Virus record (IMG/VR): IMGVR_UViG_3300020195_000003
Coordinates: 1-42,929 of that record
Direction: 5' to 3' (one strand)
DNA from: a virus
Length of the DNA: 42,929 nt
The notes below the pieces were generated by a model, which saw only the letters and a list, made by a program, of their open reading frames with translations, ran no database searches and was not told the DNA's origin. A program made the translations under genes and the position numbers. Shown piece by piece: positions 6,953 to 13,411 of the stretch (position 1 is its first letter; every line of letters begins with the position of its first letter).

Positions 6953-8677
6953 TTATTTTTTACCAGCTAATTGAGTTAATATGTTATCTCCATCCATATC
7001 CGAACCCGCAAGATTCTTTACCGCGCCAGAAATCTGTGTCGCTGATTCAAGAGCTTGCGCTTGAGCCATCTTTTCCTCCCGCTGTGCTTTCATTGCTTGA
7101 ACAACCTCGTCAGATCGAACTACTTTTGGCGATACCCCAGACCCAAACGCATATTCATCTATCACTTGGTCAAAGTCAACTTTCATAATGTGGGATGGAT
7201 CACCCGTTTGATTTGCAATTCCAATCGAGAATGTCGTGAATCTTTCAAGCGCACCAAGCCCAACCGCCTTCTGCGCTTCTGCCATTACGCTGATGTATTC
7301 AACTTTTAATCGCATCCCTTCAAGAACAGCAGGAGCCTCTGGTAACAACCCCTGCTCCAACATGAAATCAAATGTGATGTCGGTCAATGGATTGTGCAAA
7401 TCTACATTCGCTTGCTCAAGCATCTGCCCTATCATAAACATTTTCTCTTGAGCCTTTTCATTGATTTCTGTCGCTGTAATTTCTCTGCGATCACTCTGGG
7501 ACATCATCAAGAACATATCTTCGTAATACGCTCGCCCGATAATTTTCTGAACGGCTTGAATGTCCTGCAATAAATATTGAAGATCAAGCTGAACCTGAAT
7601 CGCAGCCCTGAATCCTTTCTGCCCTTCTCGCTCATCAACAAAAGTAATGTCGCCTGGAAGAGTTGTTGCCTTTGCTGTTCGCATGGATGTTGGCCCAACC
7701 ATCGGTGGATGAATTCCCTTTTCAATGCCCTGATGCTTTCGCTTCTGCTCGTTCATCAACTGTTTTATGTCACCAAGTGCTGTCATTCCAGGGCAGTCTG
7801 TTCCGTATGCGTCGCCGTCTGTTACTTCCCATCTTGGAGCAAGTACCGGAAAATAATTATATCCAGACTCACGAAGATAAACACTTTCGTCAATCCCAGT
7901 TGTCGCATCACGATTAGAACCAGCCATGCTTTGCTCGTAATAACAGCTTGCGAACTTTTTGTATTTTGACTCTATTTTATTTTGATCATATTCTGGGTTC
8001 GGCTCGATAATGTGAACAACATCAATCCAAGCATCGTGCTGTCCTTGTTCCCAAAGGTTTTTTACCTGAAGGCTAAACTTCTTCCAGTCTGGTTTACCAA
8101 GAAGATCAACTTGCCCGAATTTCATAATCAACTGCCGAACTGTAAGCCTGAACTCTCTTGCGAAAACACGAACACGCCCCTTGTCGTCATTCCCAAGCAT
8201 GTAACTTCCAATCGGGAAAGTATAGGTGTGTAAAACATTCTCGAAATCTTCTTCGACCAACATTGCGCCTGTCGCGAAATCAGCCATGTCCCCATAAAGA
8301 ACAGGAAGGCTTGTGTATAAATTTGATCTAGCAAAAACACCAAGCATGCGTGTTGAAACTTCGTGAAGATAATTTTTTACATCCTGTTGCTCCATCAAAT
8401 TTTTGTCTTCAATCGCAACTTTTAACCACGGTCTTGCGGGAGAAGAAATGCCAGCCATCATTCCCGCTCGGCATGTTCTCGACGCGAGTGTCGCTGTTGC
8501 ATCAACAATCTTTTGGTTTCTTCGATCTCCACGGTTTGTATCCCCTGTGAAAAAGCGAGAACGACGGGGACGAATAAAATCCGAAAGCTCCCTCCAATGC
8601 GACATGAAAGATTGTCTCTCATTCCTTAATCCAGCAATGAGCGTTTGGTGTCTCTGCCGTTTTGAATATAGTTGCAT
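6953..8677 (-). CDS. Portal (head-to-tail connector) protein, T7/BPP-1 type
   Basis: The 574-aa protein matches the 'head to tail connecting protein' family: N-terminal WRELSDFIRPRRSRF near residues 29-43, the TLASRTCRAGMMAGISSPARPW segment (residues 62-83) and FPIGSYMLGNDDKGRV near residues 154-169. Twelve copies form the ring at one capsid vertex through which DNA is packaged and ejected, and which binds the adaptor and nozzle. Length is usual for the family. It follows the small 102-aa virion gene directly and leads the capsid operon. Confidence 0.92.
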   Translation of the reverse strand: MQLYSKRQRHQTLIAGLRNERQSFMSHWRELSDFIRPRRSRFFTGDTNRGDRRNQKIVDATATLASRTCRAGMMAGISSPARPWLKVAIEDKNLMEQQDVKNYLHEVSTRMLGVFARSNLYTSLPVLYGDMADFATGAMLVEEDFENVLHTYTFPIGSYMLGNDDKGRVRVFAREFRLTVRQLIMKFGQVDLLGKPDWKKFSLQVKNLWEQGQHDAWIDVVHIIEPNPEYDQNKIESKYKKFASCYYEQSMAGSNRDATTGIDESVYLRESGYNYFPVLAPRWEVTDGDAYGTDCPGMTALGDIKQLMNEQKRKHQGIEKGIHPPMVGPTSMRTAKATTLPGDITFVDEREGQKGFRAAIQVQLDLQYLLQDIQAVQKIIGRAYYEDMFLMMSQSDRREITATEINEKAQEKMFMIGQMLEQANVDLHNPLTDITFDFMLEQGLLPEAPAVLEGMRLKVEYISVMAEAQKAVGLGALERFTTFSIGIANQTGDPSHIMKVDFDQVIDEYAFGSGVSPKVVRSDEVVQAMKAQREEKMAQAQALESATQISGAVKNLAGSDMDGDNILTQLAGKK

Positions 8678-8678
8678 T

Positions 8679-8987
8679 TTATAGACCTAAAATTGTTTTC
8701 TTGGTGTCTGGAGTTTTGTATGTCGGGTCGCCCAATGGACTTGTTAAAACAGTTTCTCTCCCACGGATCGCTCCGACCGCTCTTTGTTGCTGTCGTCTCT
8801 TCGCATCATTGCGAGTCAAGTTGTTCTCATCGTCTTGCTTTTGCTTTGCAATCTCAGACGCGCGTTGAGACTCTAAAGAAGATAGCTTTTTAGCAGATTC
8901 TTCTGCCGCTTTATTTGCGTCTTTATCGGCTCCACCACCACCAAATAAACTTGAAACACTACTAAATAAACTTGAAATAAAAGACAT
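8679..8987 (-). CDS. Small virion-associated protein between GNAT protein and portal
   Basis: The 102-aa protein has a Ser/Phe-rich amphipathic N-terminus (SSLFSSVSSLFGGGG), a charged helical centre (residues 20-70) and a C-terminus with YKTPDTKKTILG. Genes of this kind lie just upstream of portal genes in many podoviruses and the Gly-rich N-terminus resembles short membrane-active or virion proteins. The function is not established. It is separated from portal by one base and from the GNAT gene by one base. Confidence 0.6.
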   Translation of the reverse strand: MSFISSLFSSVSSLFGGGGADKDANKAAEESAKKLSSLESQRASEIAKQKQDDENNLTRNDAKRRQQQRAVGAIRGRETVLTSPLGDPTYKTPDTKKTILGL

Positions 8988-8988
8988 G

Positions 8989-9435
8989 TTACGCCTCCTT
9001 CAAAAAAACATTCTCATACGGTTTAAATCCTCGTTTCAATAACGAGCTGTCGCTGAATTTAGTCATCCAAGTAAGTGAAAACGCAATCCACTGTGCGTTC
9101 TTTTCTCCGAACATAATAAATTCATCCATCAACATAGCCCCAACACCTTTGCGTCTGTACTTTGGAACTGTCCACCAGAAAAGTTCGCTGAGAATCTTGA
9201 TTTGTGGATTGAATAAATGCGGTGTGAAATAGCCTGCAACGAAACCGATACGCTCCGAATCGCACTCGGCAATAAAGACAATGTGATTTTTGATAAGCAT
9301 TTCAAGCCCATCTTTTGAGTATTTTTCGTCACCATATAGCTCGTATTTTGTCTCTATCGCTTTAGAGAAAATTTTAAGTTCGCCTAAAATCCAGTCGATG
9401 TCAAACAACTCAGCTCGGCGAATAGTAGTGATCAT
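8989..9435 (-). CDS. GNAT-family N-acetyltransferase-like protein
   Basis: The 148-aa protein has the GNAT fold pattern: an N-terminal IRRAELFDID segment, a central beta strand IGFVAGYF and the acetyl-CoA pyrophosphate-binding motif YRRKGVGAMLMDEF (R/Q-x-x-G-x-G/A) near residues 92-105. GNAT-like genes are often coded between the terminase and portal of podoviruses. The substrate is unknown and could be a host or virion protein. The upstream gap carries a 14-bp palindrome that may control it. Confidence 0.75.
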   Translation of the reverse strand: MITTIRRAELFDIDWILGELKIFSKAIETKYELYGDEKYSKDGLEMLIKNHIVFIAECDSERIGFVAGYFTPHLFNPQIKILSELFWWTVPKYRRKGVGAMLMDEFIMFGEKNAQWIAFSLTWMTKFSDSSLLKRGFKPYENVFLKEA

Positions 9436-9447
9436 AAATTAAATAAC

Positions 9448-9461
9448 TACCATATATGGTA
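9448..9461. promoter_or_regulatory. 14-bp perfect palindrome in the TerL-GNAT gap
   Basis: TACCATATATGGTA reads the same on both strands. It lies in a 50-bp AT-rich gap between the TerL stop and the GNAT start, in an otherwise tightly packed operon. A binding site for a dimeric regulator or a processing hairpin is possible; there is no U run to make it a terminator. Confidence 0.45.
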
Positions 9462-9485
9462 TGAAAGGTAAACTATTATTATTTT

Positions 9486-11837
9486 TTAACTTCTTTCAGG
9501 CGAGAATGGATCGTATTCGTATAGCAGCTTTCCCCTCGTGTATCCTTGCATTTTCCCTTCAAGTGTGCTTTCTCCTGGCATTTCGTTAAGCGCGAATGTT
9601 AATGCTAAACCGTCCGAAAAATCTGGCGAGAATCCCAATCTTTTCTTGATCTGATCTTTTTCTTCCATTCGGAATTTACCGTTCTGAAAGGTGTAAGTCA
9701 TCGCAGGTAATTCTTTTCGCAACTGCGGAATGTTCGGTAATTTCCCACCGCGCCGTATCCACTCTGCCATTAAAAAATACATCTCGGATCGCTTATTGAA
9801 AAATCTTGGGTCAATGGACTTCCCATTAAACTGAACTTCAATCGGAGACGCACCACCCTGAATCATCGCATCAATAGTTCCCGCGCCGTACCCGCCTGTC
9901 CCATCAACGAATTCCATTTCACTGCCCCAATTAACTTTCGCATTCATCACTCTTGCCGCGATTTCTCCGCTTCTCGCGTCACGCATCTCAACAGGTCTGA
10001 ACGCAACAAGCCCTTGTCGTGGGAATATCACGGTCGCGTCCATGCCAAATCTTGCCGTGTCAACCCCTAATCTTTTCTGAGCAAAACTAAACTCGCTCAA
10101 ACGAATCTGCCGCTTCATCGAATCTTCCACCTCTTGCAAACTCAATAATGAATTTATGGACGATGGCGGAAACTGTCCCAAAATATACGACATGACCCAT
10201 GGATCTTTTCTTCCATACTTCGAGATCTGTTCACGCGCCCATTCAATGCCGATTCTCGGTGAACGCTTCGGGTCATCAGGGTCGCCCGTGATATTTATGA
10301 CATTCCAGTTATCTCTCAACGTCGTCGCCGCGAGATACAACATCCCAGTCAATGACGTCGGATTCCCAGCCTGAATAATTTTTCCCCACTCGCAATTCGA
10401 TAACCCTTGCTCCGCAGATTTTAAAACCGCAACAGGAATGTCACCAGACTCATCAATTAAATACAAAACATATTTACTGTGAAGCCCAGATAAAGTTCGC
10501 CCCTGCTCTTCTTCGTCCGAGGTCTTACTCCATGATCTCGCAGATAAAAACCATGTCTCAGGATGGTCGCGCGCGGATAGTCTTTCTTTCGTCCATTCAA
10601 ACGCAGTGCGTAAAAACTCAGAACGACTTTGCCATTTTGAAATCTCAGGCCATAAATTATCGCGTAAATTATCTCTCGTAACAGCAACTGCAGCTCCCTT
10701 CGGATGCTCGCCCCTCGAACCCATGCACGAAATAAACCAGAGCGCAGCCCACGCTAGTATTGCGGAGTTATGTGTGACAATAAAATCATTCGTAAGATAA
10801 CAATTCCTTTTATCTGCAACGCTAATACATCTTACATTCTCTTTACCGAAAGGCTCTATCGACACCATGTATCTTTTTAAATATCTTTCTTGCGGACAAT
10901 GCCATCTGTCTGATTTTCTTTTTAAAAAAAATGGGTTGAAAGAGGTCGATACGCTTACTCTGTAACAGTCTCTGCATTTAATTTTAATTTTTGAAACACC
11001 GCCTAACGATCTAACAAGCCAAACAACATCTTCTGCCAATCTATGTGATGTCGTGCTGTACTCACAGTGTCCATCGTCTTTATCAATGCACCCGTCTGTG
11101 TCCATTAGACCTCTAAGAAGATCAATTCTTTGTTCTATTTTAGAAAATTTATAAACATCGGGTAGAAACTTTTCATTAAATAGACCAAGACATCTTAGGT
11201 GTCCTGTAATGCCAAGCATGTTTCTTGCCCCTATCTTGAAACCACGCCTTTCAATTTCTTTAAGCAACTGGTCATCAGCAGTTTTTCTACATCCATCTCC
11301 TATCCAAACTCCAACGGCATAGGCATCCATTGGTATTTGATAATTCTTTTTGAAATCAGACTTTCCTTGCATCGGAATTTCAAACTCAACTAAATTTCTT
11401 TTCATTATTTCTTCAGTCGAAATAACAGACCAGCCGTTTTTAGAGTGCTTTGTTGCGCGAACTTTCCAAAGATGTTCTCCGCATGCTTTCGTGGATGACA
11501 TGTCGGAGAATGTTATTTTATAAACATCTCTAACTCCTCGCTCGAAAACTCCGAGAACTTTTGTCGGCTCGCCATCTTCAGCAAGAACGTGATCGCCTGC
11601 TTTTAAATCGCCAAATCGCCGCATTCCATTCGGAGTCGGTATCAGCGTGTCGTGTGGTTGGGCTTTCCCCGGCCCTGCGCAGGCTGTTAAACTTATTCGA
11701 GAATGTTTAGGATCACTCGACCCAAGAATTTTAAGAGCATCTATCTGCCAAGCGTCAGGCTGAATTTTAAAATTATCCGTAACAAACAACAACGGATTTT
11801 TACGCCATTCCGCAATCCGAACCGTGGCTTTACTCAC
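9486..11837 (-). CDS. terL: Terminase large subunit (TerL) interrupted by an intein
   Basis: This is the packaging ATPase/nuclease motor. The mature extein is about 484 aa: Walker A is split by the intein (GPGK before it, S after it), Walker B is VLYLIDES, and the RNase H-like nuclease has LGVDTARFGMD, a central FVDGTGGYGAGTID and a C-terminal FSDGLALTF. I chose the GTG at 11837 (783 aa) because AGGAGG lies 6 nt upstream and it overlaps the TerS stop by 8 nt; the longer frame starts only at TTG (11867). Splicing is needed to rebuild the ATP-binding loop. Confidence 0.92.
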   Translation of the reverse strand: MSKATVRIAEWRKNPLLFVTDNFKIQPDAWQIDALKILGSSDPKHSRISLTACAGPGKAQPHDTLIPTPNGMRRFGDLKAGDHVLAEDGEPTKVLGVFERGVRDVYKITFSDMSSTKACGEHLWKVRATKHSKNGWSVISTEEIMKRNLVEFEIPMQGKSDFKKNYQIPMDAYAVGVWIGDGCRKTADDQLLKEIERRGFKIGARNMLGITGHLRCLGLFNEKFLPDVYKFSKIEQRIDLLRGLMDTDGCIDKDDGHCEYSTTSHRLAEDVVWLVRSLGGVSKIKIKCRDCYRVSVSTSFNPFFLKRKSDRWHCPQERYLKRYMVSIEPFGKENVRCISVADKRNCYLTNDFIVTHNSAILAWAALWFISCMGSRGEHPKGAAVAVTRDNLRDNLWPEISKWQSRSEFLRTAFEWTKERLSARDHPETWFLSARSWSKTSDEEEQGRTLSGLHSKYVLYLIDESGDIPVAVLKSAEQGLSNCEWGKIIQAGNPTSLTGMLYLAATTLRDNWNVINITGDPDDPKRSPRIGIEWAREQISKYGRKDPWVMSYILGQFPPSSINSLLSLQEVEDSMKRQIRLSEFSFAQKRLGVDTARFGMDATVIFPRQGLVAFRPVEMRDARSGEIAARVMNAKVNWGSEMEFVDGTGGYGAGTIDAMIQGGASPIEVQFNGKSIDPRFFNKRSEMYFLMAEWIRRGGKLPNIPQLRKELPAMTYTFQNGKFRMEEKDQIKKRLGFSPDFSDGLALTFALNEMPGESTLEGKMQGYTRGKLLYEYDPFSPERS
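10767..11663 (-). other. Intein with LAGLIDADG homing endonuclease inside TerL Walker A
   Basis: The 299-residue insert (residues 59-357 of the 783-aa precursor) begins AQPHDTLIPTPNG and ends FIVTHN followed by Ser+1. The terminal HN and the N-terminal Hint strand pattern mark a self-splicing intein. Position 1 is Ala instead of Cys or Ser, so splicing should follow the class 2-type route. Two dodecapeptide motifs (AVGVWIGDG near residues 174-182 and LLRGLMDTDG near 240-249) indicate a homing endonuclease. Joining the flanks gives AGPGKSAILAW, a normal Walker A. Confidence 0.9.
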
Positions 11838-12405
11838 CACCCACCTCCTTTGTGTACGACCGATCAATCAAATCTTCCAATGTCACACGCACCGAATGCT
11901 GAATCCGAGTCGTGTCAATGAACAACTGCAAGTGTTTCCCCAATAACTCTAACGCCTTCAACTTATCCGAAAACTTCACACGCCGCGTTACCCCAACCAC
12001 TAACCCTCCCTCCACTATCTCATCACTCTCCACCGCCACGATCGCTGACCGCACCTCCGCAGGAATATCCCCCAATGCCTTCAACTTCCCCAACTCGTCA
12101 TACGCTAACCCTATATCAACCATCCCGATGTTCCTCAACTCCCCAATTATCGACGCTATGTACCACTTCGCACCAGCCGTCTCAGCATTCCCTATCGCTA
12201 TCCGCCTCTCCTCTCCACCTCCACTAATCCATCCCAACACGTCCGAATATCTCACACCCCTCTCTAAACAATACCTAGGCCCGTCTCCTCCATTCCCCAA
12301 ATGTGCGCAAAATTTTTCCAAAAATAACGGATCATCAAGCATAGCCCTCGTCCGCTTCTCCCTCCCTTCTAGACCAACTATCGATTGCTTCGGTATCATT
12401 TCCAT
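11830..12405 (-). CDS. terS: Terminase small subunit (TerS)
   Basis: The 191-aa protein lies directly upstream of TerL with overlapping ends. It has an N-terminal helix-turn-helix-like region (about residues 25-60, including YCLERGVRYSDVLGWISG) for DNA recognition, a helical middle, and a C-terminal part of the type KLKALELLGKHLQLF seen in many small terminase subunits. It would bind the packaging site and load TerL. Its promoter places the transcription start at or within a few bases of the ATG and there is no ribosome-binding site, so the mRNA may be leaderless. Confidence 0.8.
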   Translation of the reverse strand: MEMIPKQSIVGLEGREKRTRAMLDDPLFLEKFCAHLGNGGDGPRYCLERGVRYSDVLGWISGGGEERRIAIGNAETAGAKWYIASIIGELRNIGMVDIGLAYDELGKLKALGDIPAEVRSAIVAVESDEIVEGGLVVGVTRRVKFSDKLKALELLGKHLQLFIDTTRIQHSVRVTLEDLIDRSYTKEVGGE

Positions 12406-12413
12406 GTATCAAT

Positions 12414-12443
12414 ATTATACTAACAATGTCAATCGGACAACAA
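12414..12443 (-). promoter_or_regulatory. Putative sigma70 promoter of the terminase operon
   Basis: On the minus strand a perfect TATAAT (12414-12419) has upstream TTGTTG at 18 bp or TTGTCC at 15 bp as -35. The -10 ends 8 nt before the TerS ATG. A TGTCCGA half-site (12433-12439) overlaps the -35 region and recurs at 12582-12612. Confidence 0.5.
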
Positions 12444-12527
12444 CTTTTTTAAAAAATTTTCGTTTCGTAAATGTTATCCTTACAGGTCCAAAAGGGTTTA
12501 GCGAATTTTGTGGTTAAGAGCTTGATC

Positions 12528-12558
12528 CCCACGGCCCCGCGCGCGAAAAACCCGTGGG
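12528..12558. other. GC-rich inverted repeat upstream of terS, packaging-site (cos/pac) candidate
   Basis: In AT-rich surroundings a GC island carries the inverted repeat CCCACGG (12528-12534) / CCGTGGG (12552-12558) with CCGCGCGCG followed by AAAAA in the loop. Small terminase subunits usually bind close to their own gene, so this is a candidate packaging-initiation or cos region. Palindrome, GC island and position are seen; function is inferred. Confidence 0.35.
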
Positions 12559-12581
12559 TGGGGTACCCGAGTTTGGAATGC

Positions 12582-12612
12582 TCGGACAATTTATATTATA
12601 GGACGTGTCCGA
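12582..12612 (+). promoter_or_regulatory. Operator-like inverted repeat around a weak promoter before the mini-CRISPR array
   Basis: TCGGACA (12582-12588) and TGTCCGA (12606-12612) form a 7-bp perfect inverted repeat with a 17-bp centre that contains TATTAT (12594-12599), a possible -10 for rightward transcription into the CRISPR repeat at 12625. The -35 is poor (TTGGAA at 12573-12578, 15-bp spacing). The same half-site occurs at the TerS promoter. Confidence 0.4.
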
Positions 12613-12624
12613 CTTAGTTTCATA

Positions 12625-12711
12625 GTCGCGCCCCGTGCGGGCGCGTGGATTGAAACTCGGCATTTGGTCGCGTTAGGCCAAAGGCTGGAGGTCGCGCCCC
12701 GTGCGGGCGCG
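12625..12711 (+). CRISPR. Phage-borne mini-CRISPR array, type I-C repeats, one spacer
   Basis: A full 32-nt repeat (12625-12656) starts GTCGCGCCCC and ends TGGATTGAAAC; it folds as CGCGCCC / GGGCGCG, the known type I-C (Cas5d-processed) repeat form. A 34-nt spacer (12657-12690), the usual I-C length, follows. The second repeat (12691-12711) keeps only the first 21 nt, including the whole hairpin, and lacks the TGGATTGAAAC handle. No cas gene is present in the genome. The spacer itself contains a 5-bp inverted repeat (TTTGG...CCAAA). I found no match to the spacer elsewhere in the window by eye. Confidence 0.9.
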
Positions 12712-12718
12712 ACAAAAG

Positions 12719-12806
12719 GGGCAAAAAATAATGCTTTGGCTGTAAATAAAATCTTGACAGCGCGCAATATCCGTGCGATAATTTTTGTAGATCGAAACAA
12801 AATGAA
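12719..12806 (+). repeat. 88-bp promoter element, copy A
   Basis: This segment is repeated at 13806-13893 with three mismatches. It covers an A-rich lead-in, a strong sigma70 promoter, the short 5' leader and the first codons (ATGAA) of the following ORF. Downstream sequences of the two copies are unrelated, so the element behaves as a portable promoter/start unit. Confidence 0.9.
12754..12782 (+). promoter_or_regulatory. Strong sigma70 promoter P1
   Basis: A perfect TTGACA (12754-12759), 17-bp spacer and GATAAT (12777-12782) make a near-consensus promoter. Expected transcription starts near 12789, some 13 nt before the ATG at 12802. The transcript would cover two small ORFs, the UUCG hairpin and the solitary CRISPR repeat. 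Confidence 0.85.
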
Positions 12807-12996
12807 AATATACATTGGCAGTTGGATTGCAAACAGTGGGTCAACTTATTCCGCCGATTACAAATTTACATCACTGCGGGCCGCCAAAAAATCTATGCGC
12901 GCACTTTGCAGGGGAAATGTTTTTGCCGGCAATACTGGCGCATGGTACGTCCGATGCAACGGTGATGTAATAGCGTCCGGCTCTGTCAAAAATTAA
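12802..12996 (+). CDS. Small early protein, cassette A (64 aa), candidate counter-defence protein
   Basis: The product begins MKIYIGSWIANSGSTYS and is a compact, basic, mixed alpha/beta protein (about residues 26-40 helical, C-terminal GAWYVRCNGDVIASGS hairpin-like). The start at 12802 is chosen because it lies about 13 nt after the P1 start site. A longer in-frame extension would run back through the promoter and CRISPR repeat and is not credible. There is only a weak ribosome-binding site (GATCGAAAC). It sits between two CRISPR repeats under a strong promoter, so an anti-CRISPR role is worth considering but is not shown by sequence. The family is not recognised. Confidence 0.65.
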   Translation: MKIYIGSWIANSGSTYSADYKFTSLRAAKKSMRALCRGNVFAGNTGAWYVRCNGDVIASGSVKN

Positions 12997-13018
12997 TTTA
13001 AACAAAGGAAAAAACAAA

Positions 13019-13186
13019 ATGACAATCAAAGATGATGTTCAAGCAGTTTTCGCGCAAGCGATTGACGCGCGCCGGCTATCCGCTGATCCGCGTGACTGGA
13101 ACTACGCCGGTCACTACATGTACATGGGAACAGATAACGGTATTGACGCATTTAAGCATGGCGTCACCCGGCTATATCTGGAGTGA
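13019..13186 (+). CDS. Small hypothetical protein, cassette A (55 aa)
   Basis: The frame is short: ATG at 13019 with an AAAGGA ribosome-binding site 10-15 nt upstream, stop TGA at 13184-13186. The product starts MTIKDDVQAVFAQAIDARR and has an amphipathic helix (residues 3-22) followed by an aromatic segment (YAGHYMYMG) and a basic/aliphatic end. It is the second gene after P1. Its stop lies inside the UUCG hairpin element and the solitary CRISPR repeat begins 16 nt later. Small size, strong upstream promoter and neighbours make it a counter-defence candidate. No homology is recognised. Confidence 0.55.
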   Translation: MTIKDDVQAVFAQAIDARRLSADPRDWNYAGHYMYMGTDNGIDAFKHGVTRLYLE

Positions 13187-13202
13187 CGCCTTCGGGCGGT
13201 AA
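13181..13202 (+). repeat. 22-bp UUCG-hairpin element, copy 1
   Basis: GAGTGACGCC followed by TTCGGGCGGTAA is identical to 14090-14111. It folds as CGCC-UUCG-GGCG, an extra-stable tetraloop, but lacks a U run, so it is more likely an RNA stability or processing element than an intrinsic terminator. The CRISPR repeat starts at the very next base. Confidence 0.8.
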
Positions 13203-13234
13203 GTCGCGCCCCGTGCGGGCGCGTGGATTGAAAC
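13203..13234 (+). CRISPR. Solitary type I-C CRISPR repeat (RNA anti-CRISPR candidate)
   Basis: This is a 32-nt perfect copy of the repeat at 12625-12656, with no second repeat within a spacer's length downstream. It lies at the end of the P1 transcript, right after the UUCG hairpin. It keeps both the CGCGCCC/GGGCGCG hairpin and the TGGATTGAAAC 3' end that becomes the crRNA 5' handle after Cas5d cleavage. Solitary repeat units of this kind in phages are known as RNA anti-CRISPRs (Racrs), which sequester Cas proteins in aberrant complexes. The repeat is certain; the role is inferred. Confidence 0.85.
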
Positions 13235-13256
13235 ATATGACGAATCCCCATAATCG

Positions 13257-13274
13257 GTGGCTGATATAAGCCAC
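13257..13274 (+). other. Short hairpin after the solitary CRISPR repeat
   Basis: GTGGCT (13257-13262) pairs with AGCCAC (13269-13274) around a 6-nt loop, starting 22 nt after the repeat. It could mark the 3' end of the small RNA. There is no U run, so ordinary intrinsic termination is unlikely. Confidence 0.45.
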
Positions 13275-13331
13275 AAAACACGCACAAAACCCGTCAAAAA
13301 CCGTCAAAAACCGACCAAAACCCTAGAAAAA
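13274..13331. other. Phased A-tracts, predicted bent DNA
   Basis: Six runs of 4-5 A start at 13274, 13286, 13296, 13306, 13317 and 13327, spaced 12, 10, 10, 11 and 10 bp. A-tracts in phase with the helical turn are the textbook cause of intrinsic curvature. The core is a near-tandem 10-mer, CCGTCAAAAA twice then CCGACCAAAA. Such DNA is common at origins and strong promoters. Confidence 0.75.
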
Positions 13332-13411
13332 CCATAGCCATATCCAAAGCCATAGATTAAAGCTTTTTAACAATTCAAAAGGTTAAATAGTTTTAATGAA
13401 CGCTATTGCTT

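Noticed and set aside
11838-11867. Longer TerL with TTG start at 11867
   Set aside because: GTG at 11837 has AGGAGG at ideal spacing and the usual short overlap with the TerS stop; the TTG has none.
12591-12844. Minus-strand ORFs across the CRISPR repeats
   Set aside because: They are shadows of the repeat and promoter sequence (Arg/Pro/His/Gly-rich from the repeat) without ribosome-binding sites.
13183-13274. Intrinsic terminators at the UUCG hairpin and at GTGGCT/AGCCAC
   Set aside because: Neither hairpin is followed by a U run on the plus strand.
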